This document shows, one piece after another, positions 6,434 through 6,918 of a stretch of DNA of 6,918 bases. The stretch is from Bacteroidales bacterium (GTDB lineage: Bacteria > Bacteroidota > Bacteroidia > Bacteroidales > UBA932), in the NCBI GenBank assembly GCA_024401915.1, contig JAKSKA010000077.1, forward strand, positions 1 through 6,918, in the 5' to 3' direction. Made by a program: the position numbers and the translations under genes. How positions within the stretch are numbered: position 1 is the stretch's first letter; each line of letters begins with the position of its first letter. The notes under the pieces are model-generated. The model had not been told where the DNA came from, made no database searches, and saw nothing but the letters and a program-made list of their open reading frames with translations.

Positions 6434-6918
6434 CTATATTCTCTTGAGAATCTCTTCGGTCTGCGCCTCGTAACCGGGCTTGCGCAGGAGGGCGAACATA
6501 TTCTTCTTGTACGCCTCGACGCCGGGCTGGTTGAAAGGATTGATACCGAGCACGTAAGCGCTGATGCCGCAGGCGAACTCGAAGAAATAGAAGGCCGCTC
6601 CGAGCCAGTACTCGTTCACGCGCTCGATGCTGACTTCCATCTGGGGAACGCCACCGTCGATGTGGGCGACCTTGACGCCGAGCTGCGCCATCGCGTTGCA
6701 GTGATCGACGTGCTGGCCTGCGAGATAGTTCAGTCCGTCAAGGTTCTGGCTGTCGCTGCCGATAACCATAGAGCGGTTCGAGTTCTCGACCTTCACGACG
6801 GTCTCGAACATCACGCGGCTGCCCTCCTGGATGAACTGTCCCATAGAGTGGAGGTCTGCGGTGTTGGCGACTGATGCGGGATAGATTCCCTTGCCGTCCT
6901 TGCCCTCGGACTCGCCGT
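6434..6918 (-). CDS. pgi: Glucose-6-phosphate isomerase, C-terminal part (5' end beyond window)
   Basis: This cytoplasmic glycolytic enzyme interconverts glucose 6-phosphate and fructose 6-phosphate. Only the last 160 complete codons are in the window. The frame stays open to 6918, so an ATG at 6842-6844 is internal and not the start. Recognisable segments are [11 protein letters not shown] near the edge, then [13 protein letters not shown], whose His probably corresponds to the family's active-site histidine. Further on are [16 protein letters not shown] and the C-terminal signature [15 protein letters not shown] with the catalytic lysine region. The signature deviates slightly from the PROSITE pattern (Ala for Gly/Ser at its first position), probably without effect. 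The stop (TAG) is 14 bases from the barrel-gene stop, and the two genes converge. No sign of damage in the visible part. Confidence 0.95.
   Translation of the reverse strand, partial: GESEGKDGKGIYPASVANTADLHSMGQFIQEGSRVMFETVVKVENSNRSMVIGSDSQNLDGLNYLAGQHVDHCNAMAQLGVKVAHIDGGVPQMEVSIERVNEYWLGAAFYFFEFACGISAYVLGINPFNQPGVEAYKKNMFALLRKPGYEAQTEEILKRI

Noticed and set aside
6842..6844. ATG as the start of a short standalone gene at the right end
   Set aside because: The frame is open and homologous to glucose-6-phosphate isomerase upstream of this ATG to the window edge, so it is an internal methionine of a longer gene.

Overview
The window looks like ordinary chromosomal DNA from a moderately GC-rich gut or rumen Bacteroidales species (Bacteroidota). 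Three things support this. One gene encodes a Bacteroidota-type outer-membrane barrel with a carboxypeptidase-regulatory-like N-terminus. The only sizeable intergenic gap has TAnnTTTG-type -7 promoter elements, and no gene has a convincing Shine-Dalgarno site. The glucose-6-phosphate isomerase fragment also reads like Bacteroides-group proteins. The genus cannot be fixed from sequence reading alone. No mobile element, CRISPR array, tRNA or rRNA was seen.

Layout: (1) Positions 1-74 hold what may be the last codons of a rightward gene, but with an in-frame TAG at the window edge. (2) 75-2324, minus strand: a 749-residue CPA2/KefB-like cation:proton antiporter with an extra membrane block and two C-terminal TrkA-C (RCK-C) ligand-sensing domains. 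(3) 2325-2400: a 76-bp AT-rich divergent promoter region with one -7 element facing each way. The rightward element lies so close to its ATG that the transcript is predicted to be leaderless or nearly so. (4) 2401-3573, plus strand: a divergent member of the sodium:dicarboxylate/amino acid symporter (DAACS/SDF) family in which several canonical sodium- and substrate-binding residues are replaced. (5) 3576-6419, plus strand, two bases after the symporter stop: a secreted 947-residue outer-membrane beta-barrel protein of the TonB-dependent-receptor-like type. (6) 6434-6918, minus strand: the C-terminal 160 codons of glucose-6-phosphate isomerase (pgi), convergent with the barrel gene and running off the window.

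The symporter and barrel genes are almost certainly one transcription unit. They plausibly form a two-membrane uptake route: barrel across the outer membrane, symporter across the inner membrane. The antiporter is transcribed divergently from the same short intergenic region and would handle K+/Na+/H+ balance. A perfect 15-bp inverted repeat inside the last codons of the barrel gene lies just past the pgi stop on the other strand, and may act as the 3'-end structure or terminator for pgi.

I did not find a clearly new biological system. The most interesting items are the altered ion/substrate motifs of the symporter and its pairing with an outer-membrane barrel, the embedded inverted repeat, and the predicted leaderless divergent promoter.
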